Part shown: one piece after another, positions 27,886 to 38,039 of the stretch
Layout: every line of letters starts with the position of its first letter
How positions within the stretch are numbered: the stretch's first letter is position 1
NCBI RefSeq assembly: GCF_003992135.1
Contig: NZ_RQVN01000004.1
Coordinates: forward strand, 1-64,000
Length of the DNA stretch: 64,000 bases
DNA from: Veillonella sp. VA142
GTDB taxonomy: Bacteria > Bacillota > Negativicutes > Veillonellales > Veillonellaceae
Direction of reading: 5' to 3'
Notes under the pieces: model-generated
Seen by the model: only the letters and a program-made list of their open reading frames with translations
What the model was told of the DNA's origin: nothing
Database searches by the model: none
Program-made: the position numbers and the translations under genes

Positions 27886-30030
27886 TTAGAATTGTCCACC
27901 AAAGCTGAAATGGAATTTCTTTTGTTTTTTACTAATACCATAGTCGATACGTACTGGACCAATTGGTGTTGTCACACGCACGCCGGCACCGACGGAAGCA
28001 TTGAATGTTTTAGAATGAGAGAACCAAGGTACATTTGGTGCATCCCAAGCATCCCCTAAATCTGTGAATAAGGCACCGCTTACCTTGTTCCAAATTGGGA
28101 AACGATATTCCACTGTAAAGTTGTACATTTTTTTACCACGATATTGATCATCCTCATAAGCACGAAGAGAATCAGAACCACCAATTGTATATAATTGGCT
28201 ATATGGCAAAGCTCCTACTGCCCAACCTAAACGAGCACGGAATGCCAATACTTGTTTATTACCTACTTTTTTATATGTTCTAGCTTCACCCGTAAATTTG
28301 TAGAAGTTGAAATCACCGCCTAAGCCATGACCACCCCATTGTAATGTACTAGATAAGCGTTTACCACGACTTGGTTCGTATACATTATCACGGGAGTCGA
28401 ATACTTTTTGCCAACTCACACTGTTTGTTGTGCCGAAGTTGTGTTTTAAGTATCCCGATGAAAGGAATGGATAACCATAGTTATTCCATCGATGTCCTGA
28501 TCCAGGACCTCCTTTTACATCCGTATCATAACGGAAACCACTGGAATCCTTGTTATCCCAAATATAGGTATCTTTGCGATGTTCTAATGTCAAATAATCA
28601 CGAGTAAACTCAGCAGTTTGACGACCTAAAGACACATTGAAACCATTGGATTTTCTATCATAGGTAGCCACAGATTGTCCTTTTTCGTTGTAATCTGTGT
28701 ATTCGTTCAATTGATTGAAGTATGTTACACCAAGGGATGTCCCTTTATTATCAATCCACGGACGCAAGTAAGATACAGAATAGTTTTTATACCCGGCTTT
28801 ACCGCCGAATTCCCAGTGAACTTTAATTTTGTCACCAGTACCACGCAAGTTATCTTCCCCTACTTCTACGATGCCCACAAATCCATCAGAACCAGAATAC
28901 CCAGCCCCTAATGTAATAGTACCTGTTTTATGTTCTAACACGTCCACTTCAATATTTACCATTTCTTCCGTAGAGCCTTGTGTTAACCGTACGTTCACAT
29001 CGTCAAAGAAACCTAAGTTATATACTTTTTCTACAGAACGACGCACTAAGAATTTGTTAAATGGTTGTCCTACTTTTTGATTAAATTCACGTGTAATCAC
29101 ACGGTCTTTCGTTTTCTTGTTACCATGTGGTGTAATCCGTTCTACCATGCCTTCTACTAAAGATACATGTAATACACCATTATCATCTACCGCCATGTCT
29201 TTTACATGCGCCAAAATGTAGCCATCACGTTGGTATGCAGCATTGATACCTTGCACTTTTTCTCCTACAGAGATCGTATTTAATACACTATTTAGTGGAA
29301 CTCCTAAATAATTTACCAATACATCCGTTTTATATACTGTGTTACCTTCCACAGATACACCCTTGATGACTGGGTTTAACGTCACATGGTACGCTACTTT
29401 CACACCTTCCGGCACCTCTGTGAATACTGGGGTAATCTCCGAAAGAACCCCAGAACCGCCCAAGTTAGCAATCTCTTTAGAAATACCTTCTACTGTAACA
29501 GTATCCCCAATTTTACCATGCAATAAGGATAAGAATGCTGACTGATTGGCTACATCAATACCTTCAATAGAGATATTTGTAATCGTTTTACCTACATATT
29601 TTTGTAATTCTGTTTCTTTTAAAGCTGTGAAATAACGAGCTTGTACTTGGGGAATTGCTGTTTCCACACCAGCTGCTTGTGCTTCTTCTAATTTATCACC
29701 ACCAGCTTTTGTGATGATTTTAACTTCTTTATCATTCGTAGCCAAAGAAGAATTGTCCACACGTTTACGTTGTTCTTCAATCGCATCACGTTGTGCGGCT
29801 TCCGATAAACCTTCACGGGCTGCTGCGATGGCAGCTTCTGTTGTCGCATCACCAGAGGCTACTGTTTCTTGGCGTGTAGTATTTTGCTTTCCTAAGTCCG
29901 CCATGGACAATTTAGCAATTGTTTTGCCGCTTTCAGATGTCGTAGCATTATCAGCAAATACTGGAGTAGCGCTGATTGCCGCTAGGACAGCAAAGGTTAA
30001 AAATTTCTTATAAGATAGGTTTCCCTTCAT
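27886..30030 (-). CDS. bamA: outer-membrane protein assembly factor BamA
   Basis: Inserts beta-barrel proteins into the outer membrane. It has a signal peptide (cleavage near residue 26), a long charged Ala/Glu-rich spacer (about 27-144), three POTRA domains (about 145-220, 221-294, 296-368) and a 16-strand-type barrel (370-714). The loop-6 motif appears as SLRAYEDDQYRG and the protein ends in a beta-signal closing with Phe. E. coli BamA has five POTRA domains and no such spacer. It leads a cluster with Skp-like chaperones. Confidence 0.95.
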   Translation of the reverse strand: MKGNLSYKKFLTFAVLAAISATPVFADNATTSESGKTIAKLSMADLGKQNTTRQETVASGDATTEAAIAAAREGLSEAAQRDAIEEQRKRVDNSSLATNDKEVKIITKAGGDKLEEAQAAGVETAIPQVQARYFTALKETELQKYVGKTITNISIEGIDVANQSAFLSLLHGKIGDTVTVEGISKEIANLGGSGVLSEITPVFTEVPEGVKVAYHVTLNPVIKGVSVEGNTVYKTDVLVNYLGVPLNSVLNTISVGEKVQGINAAYQRDGYILAHVKDMAVDDNGVLHVSLVEGMVERITPHGNKKTKDRVITREFNQKVGQPFNKFLVRRSVEKVYNLGFFDDVNVRLTQGSTEEMVNIEVDVLEHKTGTITLGAGYSGSDGFVGIVEVGEDNLRGTGDKIKVHWEFGGKAGYKNYSVSYLRPWIDNKGTSLGVTYFNQLNEYTDYNEKGQSVATYDRKSNGFNVSLGRQTAEFTRDYLTLEHRKDTYIWDNKDSSGFRYDTDVKGGPGSGHRWNNYGYPFLSSGYLKHNFGTTNSVSWQKVFDSRDNVYEPSRGKRLSSTLQWGGHGLGGDFNFYKFTGEARTYKKVGNKQVLAFRARLGWAVGALPYSQLYTIGGSDSLRAYEDDQYRGKKMYNFTVEYRFPIWNKVSGALFTDLGDAWDAPNVPWFSHSKTFNASVGAGVRVTTPIGPVRIDYGISKKQKKFHFSFGGQF

Positions 30031-30059
30031 ATATGTTCCTCCTTAGAATATAAAAGGTG

Positions 30060-30560
30060 CTAATCTCGCAAAATACGTCCACCAGCTTGCACTGCATGTA
30101 ACATGTCTTTTGAACTAATAGAGTGTTCTTGTGTTGCTTGCGTAGTTTGTCTCGTGGTCACTACATGTTCTTGTGTTTCCACGGTTTCTACTACCTTTAT
30201 TTCTGATTGTTCTACAGGTGGGGATTCTTTCACAATCATTGGAGTACTAATCTTATCTGCTTGTACTTCCACCTGTGTATTAATGACAGGAGTGTTCGCA
30301 GTATTCCCCGTTTCATGTTGTGAAAGCCACCAATGCGCTATCCCTACAATTCCTACTAATACAAGGGCTACGACAGATCGTTGTGCATAAGACACAATAG
30401 AAGGTTTTCCTTCATTCATCTGCTTCATTTCCGCTTGCGCCAAAAACAGATGAAAGTTTCCCTTCACACTTCTTTTTGTCGCATAGGATTTAGCCGCTGC
30501 ATCTAGCCAAGCATGAACCATGCGAATGCGTTTTTCCATAGGTGTTGTGACAGGTTCCAT
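30060..30560 (-). CDS. unknown single-pass membrane protein upstream of bamA
   Basis: No family recognised. The 166-residue protein has a basic, probably cytoplasmic N-terminal part (residues 1-62), one membrane helix (about 63-83, SVVALVLVGIVGIAHWWL) and a low-complexity Thr/Gln/Glu/Val-rich extracytoplasmic tail. AAAGGAGG precedes the ATG. It is the first gene of the bamA unit, 29 bases from bamA, so it is probably co-expressed with the outer-membrane assembly genes. Confidence 0.7.
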   Translation of the reverse strand: MEPVTTPMEKRIRMVHAWLDAAAKSYATKRSVKGNFHLFLAQAEMKQMNEGKPSIVSYAQRSVVALVLVGIVGIAHWWLSQHETGNTANTPVINTQVEVQADKISTPMIVKESPPVEQSEIKVVETVETQEHVVTTRQTTQATQEHSISSKDMLHAVQAGGRILRD

Positions 30561-30806
30561 ATGCCCCTCCTTTCATAACTATATAATCGTAGTTAGAAAG
30601 AAAAAAGTGAACCATTTTTTACTATCTTTACCATTATACCAATGAACGGCCATTTTGCCTATTTTTTTCTACTAATTTTCTATATATTACTCTATTTTTT
30701 TAAGATTTAAATGAAGAATCTCTTTCAATACCATACCACTTCACTATTGTTCGCCAGATATCTCAATCTATGCTATACTTATTCATAGCATGCAAGGAGG
30801 TTCCTT
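30561..30806. promoter_or_regulatory. divergent intergenic region between bamA unit and DUF805 gene
   Basis: This AT-rich 246-base region must hold promoters for both directions. On plus, TATACT (about 30774) is a candidate -10 for the DUF805 gene, and TGCTAT / ATAGCA form a small hairpin just before its ribosome binding site AAGGAGG. I could not fix a convincing promoter for the bamA side. Confidence 0.4.
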
Positions 30807-31319
30807 ATGGATATACTTATTAATGTGGGGATTTCATTCCTGGTGGGCTTTGTCTCCCTATTTCTTATACTCAAAATTGAACCACACAGCCACAGTGTGC
30901 TAACAACATCTGGGCGTATCAATCGATTTCAATTTATCATAAGCATATTATTTTTATCTGCCACTATGCATATCTTTAATATGTTCATCCAACAACTGTT
31001 AACTGTAGTAGTTATTTTGCCAGCCTATTTCGCCATTAAAGCCTTGGCTTATGCTGGTTATATTATATTATTGCCTTTCTACTATACACTATATATCCGT
31101 CGTCTCAATGACATCGGGTTACCCGGTCGCTTTATCGGCATCTTATTGGGCATATATATTGTATGTACAAACCTGTATATTCCATTAAAGAATATATACA
31201 TCTTACATCTTATTATCATCTATATCCTCCATGGATTCCTAGCTTGTTTTCCTGGTGCTACTGGAAACAATCGCTACGGGTCTCCTACTCGTTGGCCTAG
31301 TAAAAGTAAGAAAGGATAG
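30807..31319 (+). CDS. DUF805 family membrane protein
   Basis: The 170-residue protein has about four membrane helices and the DUF805 pattern: GRINRFQF near residue 36 and LYIRRLNDIGLPGR (about 95-108) in a loop. The function of the family is unknown. AAGGAGG stands 6 bases before the ATG. It is one of only two genes on the plus strand and is followed 5 bases later by the SHOCT-domain gene, so they form a two-gene unit. Confidence 0.85.
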   Translation: MDILINVGISFLVGFVSLFLILKIEPHSHSVLTTSGRINRFQFIISILFLSATMHIFNMFIQQLLTVVVILPAYFAIKALAYAGYIILLPFYYTLYIRRLNDIGLPGRFIGILLGIYIVCTNLYIPLKNIYILHLIIIYILHGFLACFPGATGNNRYGSPTRWPSKSKKG

Positions 31320-31324
31320 TCACT

Positions 31325-31894
31325 ATGGGATTCTTTGATTGGTTCACTCAACCCACAGACCATATCATCAGCTACGCACCTGGCGGACAGTCTTTACAAG
31401 TTAAAATTACTTACAATACTAAAACAGGGCTTTTCACCTATCGAGGTCGTTATGGAACACATGCCAAATTTTACGACAAAGATATCAATCATATCGACAA
31501 TAAAGAGGTGAGTCGTACCCATCGAGTCCTTCTCATTCAAGGTCACAATACCTGCCTCGCCACCCTTGATGTACTTACCAACTTAGTAAACCAAAATTTA
31601 CAAGCATGGATTGAATCTTGTGGCACCGTAGCTTATGATTACGATCAGCAGCAACGCGGATTATGGGTTAACACGGGAGCTGTGAAAGCCGCCATTGAGG
31701 CCGGTCCTCCAGTGGAAACTGCTAACATTGAAGTTGAAGATTCATCAGAGGATGCTACCAATACATCTGATATAGTACCCACTCAAGATGATCCTATTCT
31801 TCGTATCAAACAATTAAAAGAGCTACTTGATATGAAAGCCATTACCATCGAAGAGTTTCAGCAGAAAAAAGAAGAATTACTCAATAAAATCTAA
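31325..31894 (+). CDS. SHOCT-domain protein of unknown function
   Basis: The 189-residue protein has an unrecognised N-terminal beta-rich domain (about 1-135), an acidic Ser/Thr linker and a C-terminal SHOCT motif (PILRIKQLKELLDMKAIT...EFQQKKEELL, about 157-189). SHOCT motifs are short helical-hairpin oligomerisation modules, often at the ends of membrane-associated proteins. No signal peptide is seen. It is co-transcribed with the DUF805 gene. Confidence 0.8.
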   Translation: MGFFDWFTQPTDHIISYAPGGQSLQVKITYNTKTGLFTYRGRYGTHAKFYDKDINHIDNKEVSRTHRVLLIQGHNTCLATLDVLTNLVNQNLQAWIESCGTVAYDYDQQQRGLWVNTGAVKAAIEAGPPVETANIEVEDSSEDATNTSDIVPTQDDPILRIKQLKELLDMKAITIEEFQQKKEELLNKI

Positions 31895-31899
31895 ACGCC

Positions 31900-31947
31900 A
31901 AAAGGACTGTTACCCGTGTCTCTTTCACTGGAACAGTCCTTTTCTGT
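31900..31947. terminator. convergent bidirectional terminator
   Basis: A perfect 12-bp stem (AAAAGGACTGTT at 31900-31911, AACAGTCCTTTT at 31932-31943) with A and T edges lies between the plus-strand pair and the pyr operon that converges on it. It can serve both. Confidence 0.85.
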
Positions 31948-32071
31948 ATTGTATTCAAAGTTCTCTTCTTTAGGGTTTTCCCTTTGTCAATATATTTCCT
32001 GATAATCACTCTGATTTTAGATATATTGCCGACACTATACACCTATTACAGGAGATACATATTTTCTCTTA

Positions 32072-32998
32072 TTAAGGCATAATAATGCCACCAACTAGGT
32101 TCGATACATGATCGATGTGTTGACTTTCACAGTAAACGCTCATTTCACTAGCAATGATTCCGATAGCTCGTGGATCTACCATCGTAGCCGTCCCCACAGA
32201 CACAATGTCAGCTCCTACTAGCATAAATTCTAAGGCATCTTCACCGGTCATGATGCCACCGCCCCCCATGATAGGGATATCGATAGCCTGTGCCACTTGA
32301 TGTGTTAGGCGCAAAGCCACCGGTTTTACGGCTGGGCCAGATAAACCACCATAGATATTCCCCAACAATGGTTTACGAGTCCGTAGATTTACAGACATAC
32401 CTAGTAAGGTATTAATCATGCTAATACCATCCGCGCCCGCTGCTTCTACAGCGCGAGCAATTTCTACAATGTCTGTTACATTCGGTGATAATTTCATAAT
32501 CACTGGCAAATCTGTATGTGCTTTTACTGCTTTACAGACAGCAGCCGCACTCTCTGCCTGCACTCCAAATGCCATTCCTCCACATTTTACATTAGGACAA
32601 CTAATGTTGACCTCCAAGGCTGCCACACCTTCGACAGTTAATGTTTTTGCCATGAATTCGTACTCTTCCAGTGTATTACCGGAAATATTCGCAAAAATTG
32701 GCACATCATATTGTTTTAAATTGGGCAATATATCAGCTACAAATGCCTCTGCACCAGGATTCTCTAATCCGATACAGTTCAACACGCCAGATGGTGTTTC
32801 CGCAATACGTACACCAGCATTACCAGGTCGAGCTGTAGGCGTTAAGCCTTTTACAGAAATGGCCCCTACCTCACTATTGAGGTCTAAATAACCATCATAT
32901 TCCAATCCGAATCCGAAGGTTCCCGATGCTGCTACGATAGGGGTTTTCATAGAGATCCCACAGAACTCCACAGCTAATTTAGGATCTACAGTAGCCAT
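32072..32998 (-). CDS. pyrD: dihydroorotate dehydrogenase B, catalytic subunit
   Basis: Oxidises dihydroorotate to orotate with FMN. This is the class 1B type: the active-site Cys is in NISCPNVKCGG and the partner PyrK gene overlaps it by one base. The FMN phosphate site IMGGGGIMTGEDA is near residue 240. The length of 308 residues is typical. Electrons pass via PyrK to NAD+. Confidence 0.96.
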   Translation of the reverse strand: MATVDPKLAVEFCGISMKTPIVAASGTFGFGLEYDGYLDLNSEVGAISVKGLTPTARPGNAGVRIAETPSGVLNCIGLENPGAEAFVADILPNLKQYDVPIFANISGNTLEEYEFMAKTLTVEGVAALEVNISCPNVKCGGMAFGVQAESAAAVCKAVKAHTDLPVIMKLSPNVTDIVEIARAVEAAGADGISMINTLLGMSVNLRTRKPLLGNIYGGLSGPAVKPVALRLTHQVAQAIDIPIMGGGGIMTGEDALEFMLVGADIVSVGTATMVDPRAIGIIASEMSVYCESQHIDHVSNLVGGIIMP

Positions 32999-33765
32999 TA
33001 GAAAAACACCTCCTCAGCAGGGAACACAGGCCCATCTTTACATACTTTATACCTTGTACCACTTTTACCTTGACAAGCACAGCCCACGCAGCCGCCAGTA
33101 CCGCAACCCATACGTTCCTCTAAGGAAGCTTGACAAGGCACTTCCATTTGTTGCGCTACAGTAGCCACACCTTTCATCATCGGTGTAGGGCCACACGTCA
33201 AAACTGCATCAAAATGTTCTTCTTTCATCAGTGTTTCCATCACAGCCGTAGGATACCCTTTAGTCCCTAACGATCCATCATCTGTGGTGATATGAACCGT
33301 CACGGGGCTATCTTTGAACAAGTCTGCCCAGAAAGATTCGCTTGCATTGCGGAATCCTAATATCACATGCGCTTCTTGGTCTGGTTCTAGTCGATCTGCG
33401 ATACATAACATCGGCGCAATCCCTACACCACCCCCTACTAATAGCATTCGTTTCGCTGTTTTAAATGGTTGTCCTAGTGGTCCTAAGCAATCTAGGGTAT
33501 CCCCTTCTTGCAGTTTCGTCATCAACTCTGTTCCTTTGCCTACCACACGGTATAGCAAATCAATGGTGCCTGCCTCAGCATCGAAACCGGCATAACTAAT
33601 AGGACGGCGCAACAGGGGCGCTGTACCTCCTGTGACGCGAACATTACAGAATTGTCCTAACTTTGCCTTTTTGGCTTGTTTCGGTGCATACACTGTCATG
33701 ATCCACACATCGCCACCTATTTGTGTATTATGGATCACTCGACCCATTTCTACATATCCACTCAT
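32998..33765 (-). CDS. pyrK: dihydroorotate dehydrogenase B, electron transfer subunit
   Basis: FAD and [2Fe-2S] protein that connects PyrD to NAD+. RRPISYAG is the FAD-binding motif, LLVGGGVGIAPM the nucleotide-binding loop, and four cysteines in RMGCGTGGCVGCAC plus KVCKDGP bind the cluster. The length of 255 residues is normal. GGAG lies 9 bases before the ATG at the end of carB. Confidence 0.96.
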   Translation of the reverse strand: MSGYVEMGRVIHNTQIGGDVWIMTVYAPKQAKKAKLGQFCNVRVTGGTAPLLRRPISYAGFDAEAGTIDLLYRVVGKGTELMTKLQEGDTLDCLGPLGQPFKTAKRMLLVGGGVGIAPMLCIADRLEPDQEAHVILGFRNASESFWADLFKDSPVTVHITTDDGSLGTKGYPTAVMETLMKEEHFDAVLTCGPTPMMKGVATVAQQMEVPCQASLEERMGCGTGGCVGCACQGKSGTRYKVCKDGPVFPAEEVFF

Positions 33766-33771
33766 TCGTGA

Positions 33772-36700
33772 TTACTCCATTTCATAATCTTGTACAGCAT
33801 CTACCGTGATAGCATCCTCTGCTGTAGCACGGCTTGCCACTACGTGTAATACTTCACGAGCTGTATCTAAGGATGTCAAGCATGGTACACCCATTTCTAC
33901 GGCTAAACGGCGCAACTGGAATCCTTCACGCTCTGGTTTTTTACCATATGTCAAGGTGTTCAACATCAAGTCCACTTTACCTTCTCGAATGAAGTCAGCA
34001 CAATTTGGGTTACCTTCAGAAATTTTATTGACTACCTTGCAATCCACACCATGTTCTGTAAAGTAACGACCTGTTCCTCCAGTAGCCATAATATGATATC
34101 CCAAATCGATAAAGCCTTTTGCCAATCGAACCGCTTCTTCTTTATCTCGGTCTGCTACAGTCATCAAGATATTACCTTTGTCGGGAATCCGCATATTAGC
34201 GCCATGAATGGCTTTAAATAAAGCATCCGCATAGGTGCGTCCAATCCCCATAACTTCCCCTGTAGATTTCATTTCAGGTCCTAGTGCAATTTCTACTAAG
34301 CCCATTTTAGAGAAGGAGAATACTGGTGCTTTCACCGCCACATGTGGACGAGCTGGCACTAGGCCTGTTGGTAAGCCTAAGCTTTCTAATGTTTCTCCTA
34401 AGGCGATACGTGTGGCATATTCAACCATGTTAATCCCTGTCACTTTACTGATGAAAGGTACTGTACGGCTAGAACGAGGGTTTACTTCGATGACATGAAG
34501 TTCACCATTCACTACAATATATTGAATATTTAATACACCTTTAACATTAAGCCCGATAGCAATGCGACGAGTATAATCTACGATTTGTTTTGTCACTTCA
34601 TCAGACAAGTGCTGTGCTGGATATACGGCAATGGAGTCACCAGAGTGTACACCGGCACGTTCTACTTGTTCCATGATACCAGGGATGCATACATCGATAC
34701 CATCAGAGATAGCATCTACTTCTACTTCCATGCCTACCATGTAGCGGTCGATTAAAACAGGATGGTCTTTGGAGGCTACTACTGCTTCTTTCATGTAACG
34801 ATCTAGCTCTTGGTCATTATATACAATTTCCATAGCACGACCGCCTAGTACATAGGACGGGCGAACAATCAATGGATATTCCAAGCGTTTGGCTGCTTCT
34901 AGGGCTTCTTCGTCACTTGTTACCAATGCACCTACTGGACGAGGAATTTCTAATTTTGCCAACAATTCATCAAACCGTTCACGGTCTTCCGCCATGTCAA
35001 TGCTGTCTACGGATGTACCTAGAATTTTGACACCTCTCTCTGCCAATGGACCTGCCAAATTAATGGCGGTTTGTCCACCGAACTGAGCGATAACACCTAC
35101 TGGGTTCTCTTTGCGAACAATTTCCATCACATCATCTACTGTCAACGGTTCAAAGTACAAGCTATCAGAGGTATCAAAATCTGTACTTACTGTTTCAGGA
35201 TTATTGTTGATAATAATAGATTTCATACCGGCTTTGCGTAACGCCCAAGAGGAATGTACGGAGCAATAGTCAAATTCTACCCCTTGACCAATACGAATTG
35301 GACCAGAGCCCAGAACAATTACGCTGTTTTCGCCTCGAGGCACTACTTCATCCTCTGAAGCATATGCACTGTAGTAGTATGGTGTATGAGCTTCAAATTC
35401 TGCAGCACATGTGTCTACATATTTATAGGTTGGATACATACCAAGCTCATTACGTTTTGTCAGTACATCATCTGGAGAACAATTGGCATATCGAGCGATT
35501 ACCTTATCTGGAAAAGAATATTTTTTAGCTAACTGTAAGTTACTTTCAGTCAAACCATTCTCCGCTAAATCTTTTTCCACCATAACAATATTTTTGATTT
35601 TATTGATAAAGAAAGAGTTGATTTTTGTAATATAACAAATTTTTTCTACACTGATACCAGCCCGAAGAGCTTGAGCGATGACATAAAGACGTTCATCATC
35701 CACTAATTGCAATCGTTCAATGAGTTGCTCTGGCGTTTCATGAGCAATTTTTTTCAATTCAATATGGTCTAATCCAATTTCTAGAGAACGGATCGCTTTT
35801 AGCAAAGAACCTTCCAATGTGCGGTCAATAGCCATAACTTCGCCTGTGGCTTTCATTTGTGTTCCCAAGGTACGATCTGCCAAATTAAATTTTTCAAATG
35901 GCCAACGTGGGAATTTTGTTACCACATAATCCAAGGATGGTTCAAAGCAAGCTTTTGTCTCCCCTGTAACGGCATTCGTAATCTCATCCAAGGTCATACC
36001 AGTCGCTACCTTTGCGGCTACTTTAGCAATTGGATAGCCTGTAGCCTTAGATGCCAACGCGGAGGAGCGAGATACACGAGGATTTACTTCGATAACATAA
36101 TATTGATTGCTATATGGATCTAAGGCATATTGCACATTACAACCGCCTTCAATTTCTAAGTAGCGAATGATATCGACTGAAGCCGTACGCAACATTTGAT
36201 ATTGTGTATCATTCAATGTTTGAGATGGTGCCACTACAATAGAGTCCCCTGTATGTACGCCTACTGGATCAATGTTTTCCATGTTACACACAATAATACA
36301 GTTGTCTGCACGGTCACGCATAACTTCGTATTCAATTTCTTTCCAACCAGCTACAGATCGTTCTACAAGAATTTGATGGATAGGGCTCAATTTAATACCG
36401 CGAAGAGCAATCATGTACATCTCTTCTTCATTGTGTGCAATACCGCCACCTGTACCACCTAATGTATAGGCTGGGCGAATGATGATAGGATACCCAATAC
36501 GGTTTGCAAATTCCACGGCTTGTGCCACATCGCTAAAAATATCAGACTCTGGAACTGGTTGATTGATACGTTTCATCGCTTCTTTGAAAAGTTCACGATC
36601 TTCTGCTTGTTTAATGGCCTCTAAAGTAGTACCTAATAGTGTTACATTATATTCTTTCAGTACACCTGCTTCTGAAAGTTCTACGGCCATATTTAAGCCT

Positions 36701-36969
36701 ACTTGACCCCCTAAAGTTGCCAATACACCGTAAGGTCGTTCCTTGCGGATAATCTCTGTGACAAACTCCAAAGAAATCGGCTCAATATATACACGATCCG
36801 CAATATCTCGGTCCGTCATGATCGTAGCAGGGTTAGAGTTGACCAACACTACTTCGTAACCTTCTTCACGAAGGGATTGGCAAGCTTGTGTACCTGCATA
36901 ATCAAATTCTGCAGCCTGTCCAATAATAATAGGACCCGAACCGATGACAAGAACTTTTTTCTTTTCCAT
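33772..36969 (-). CDS. carB: carbamoyl phosphate synthase, large subunit
   Basis: Makes carbamoyl phosphate from bicarbonate, ammonia and two ATP. The 1065-residue protein has the duplicated ATP-grasp halves ([21 protein letters not shown] and [18 protein letters not shown]) and a C-terminal MGS-like allosteric domain. It is full-length, with no sign of disruption. The position within the pyr operon suggests a pyrimidine-regulated enzyme, but no second arginine-specific set is visible here. Confidence 0.97.
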   Translation of the reverse strand: MEKKKVLVIGSGPIIIGQAAEFDYAGTQACQSLREEGYEVVLVNSNPATIMTDRDIADRVYIEPISLEFVTEIIRKERPYGVLATLGGQVGLNMAVELSEAGVLKEYNVTLLGTTLEAIKQAEDRELFKEAMKRINQPVPESDIFSDVAQAVEFANRIGYPIIIRPAYTLGGTGGGIAHNEEEMYMIALRGIKLSPIHQILVERSVAGWKEIEYEVMRDRADNCIIVCNMENIDPVGVHTGDSIVVAPSQTLNDTQYQMLRTASVDIIRYLEIEGGCNVQYALDPYSNQYYVIEVNPRVSRSSALASKATGYPIAKVAAKVATGMTLDEITNAVTGETKACFEPSLDYVVTKFPRWPFEKFNLADRTLGTQMKATGEVMAIDRTLEGSLLKAIRSLEIGLDHIELKKIAHETPEQLIERLQLVDDERLYVIAQALRAGISVEKICYITKINSFFINKIKNIVMVEKDLAENGLTESNLQLAKKYSFPDKVIARYANCSPDDVLTKRNELGMYPTYKYVDTCAAEFEAHTPYYYSAYASEDEVVPRGENSVIVLGSGPIRIGQGVEFDYCSVHSSWALRKAGMKSIIINNNPETVSTDFDTSDSLYFEPLTVDDVMEIVRKENPVGVIAQFGGQTAINLAGPLAERGVKILGTSVDSIDMAEDRERFDELLAKLEIPRPVGALVTSDEEALEAAKRLEYPLIVRPSYVLGGRAMEIVYNDQELDRYMKEAVVASKDHPVLIDRYMVGMEVEVDAISDGIDVCIPGIMEQVERAGVHSGDSIAVYPAQHLSDEVTKQIVDYTRRIAIGLNVKGVLNIQYIVVNGELHVIEVNPRSSRTVPFISKVTGINMVEYATRIALGETLESLGLPTGLVPARPHVAVKAPVFSFSKMGLVEIALGPEMKSTGEVMGIGRTYADALFKAIHGANMRIPDKGNILMTVADRDKEEAVRLAKGFIDLGYHIMATGGTGRYFTEHGVDCKVVNKISEGNPNCADFIREGKVDLMLNTLTYGKKPEREGFQLRRLAVEMGVPCLTSLDTAREVLHVVASRATAEDAITVDAVQDYEME

Positions 36970-36971
36970 GA

Positions 36972-38039
36972 TTAACCCCTTCTCATTAATGTTTTAAAAC
37001 GTTCAAACAAATAGACATTATCAGTCGGTCCAGGAGATGCTTCTGGGTGATATTGTACCGACATAATTGGTAATTCTGTGTGCACAAGACCTTCTACTGT
37101 GCCATCATTGACACTGCGATGAGATACGCGCAAACCAGACCCTTCTAGACTTGCTTCATCTACGGCGTACCCATGATTTTGAGATGTAATATATACTCGA
37201 TTAGTATCTAAGTCTTTCACAGGATGGTTAGAACCACGATGACCAAAGCGTAATTTATACGTATCGCCACCAAAAGCGTGTGCAATTAATTGATGACCCA
37301 TGCAAATACCAAAAATAGGCTTTTTACCGGCTAATTTTTTGATTTCTTCTACAATTTCAGGTACATCTTTTGGATCTCCAGGGCCATTAGATAAGAAAAT
37401 GCCATCAGGATTACATGCTAGCACTGTTTCTGCTTTAGTATTCGCAGGGAAAATGGTTAATTTACATCCTTCATTTTCCAAAGATTGCAAAATATTTTCT
37501 TTAATACCAAAATCAAATACTGCTACATGGAATTCCGCCGTATCACTACCACGATGGCCTTCCCATTTCGTTGTCACACGCATAATATGATCGGTTGCCA
37601 ATGGTTGTGCCAATAAAGTATCAATTTTGTCTTGTTCTGTATCTACTGGGCAAATCACGCCTTTCATAACACCATGACTGCGAATAGCACGCGTAATAGC
37701 ACGTGTATCTACATCATATAAACAAGGGATACCATGCATACGCATATATTCTTCAAAATCTCCTTCATTTTGCCAATTGCTTGGAAATGTACATAGTTCT
37801 CCCACAATCATAGCTTTACAATAAGGCTTAGAAGATTGATCCACTTCATGAGTCACACCGTAGTTACCTACTAATGGATAGGTTAATGTGATAATTTGAT
37901 CTGCATAGGATGGGTCTGTCAAAATTTCTTGATATCCTGTCATCCCCGTATTAAACACTACTTCGCCTACAATAGGCATACCGCCCAATAAGGTTCCTTC
38001 GAAGATAGCTCCATTTTCAAGTACTAATTTTCCTCTCAC
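36972..38039 (-). CDS. carA: carbamoyl phosphate synthase, small (glutaminase) subunit
   Basis: Hydrolyses glutamine to supply ammonia to CarB. The class I amidotransferase nucleophile Cys is in IFGICMGHQ and the catalytic His in [11 protein letters not shown]. The length of 355 residues is normal. Its GTG start overlaps the pyrC stop as GTGA. Confidence 0.97.
   Translation of the reverse strand: MRGKLVLENGAIFEGTLLGGMPIVGEVVFNTGMTGYQEILTDPSYADQIITLTYPLVGNYGVTHEVDQSSKPYCKAMIVGELCTFPSNWQNEGDFEEYMRMHGIPCLYDVDTRAITRAIRSHGVMKGVICPVDTEQDKIDTLLAQPLATDHIMRVTTKWEGHRGSDTAEFHVAVFDFGIKENILQSLENEGCKLTIFPANTKAETVLACNPDGIFLSNGPGDPKDVPEIVEEIKKLAGKKPIFGICMGHQLIAHAFGGDTYKLRFGHRGSNHPVKDLDTNRVYITSQNHGYAVDEASLEGSGLRVSHRSVNDGTVEGLVHTELPIMSVQYHPEASPGPTDNVYLFERFKTLMRRG

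Noticed and set aside
32418..32891. Plus-strand ORF of 157 codons opposite pyrD
   Set aside because: Antisense shadow of the well-conserved pyrD; no domain or start signal.
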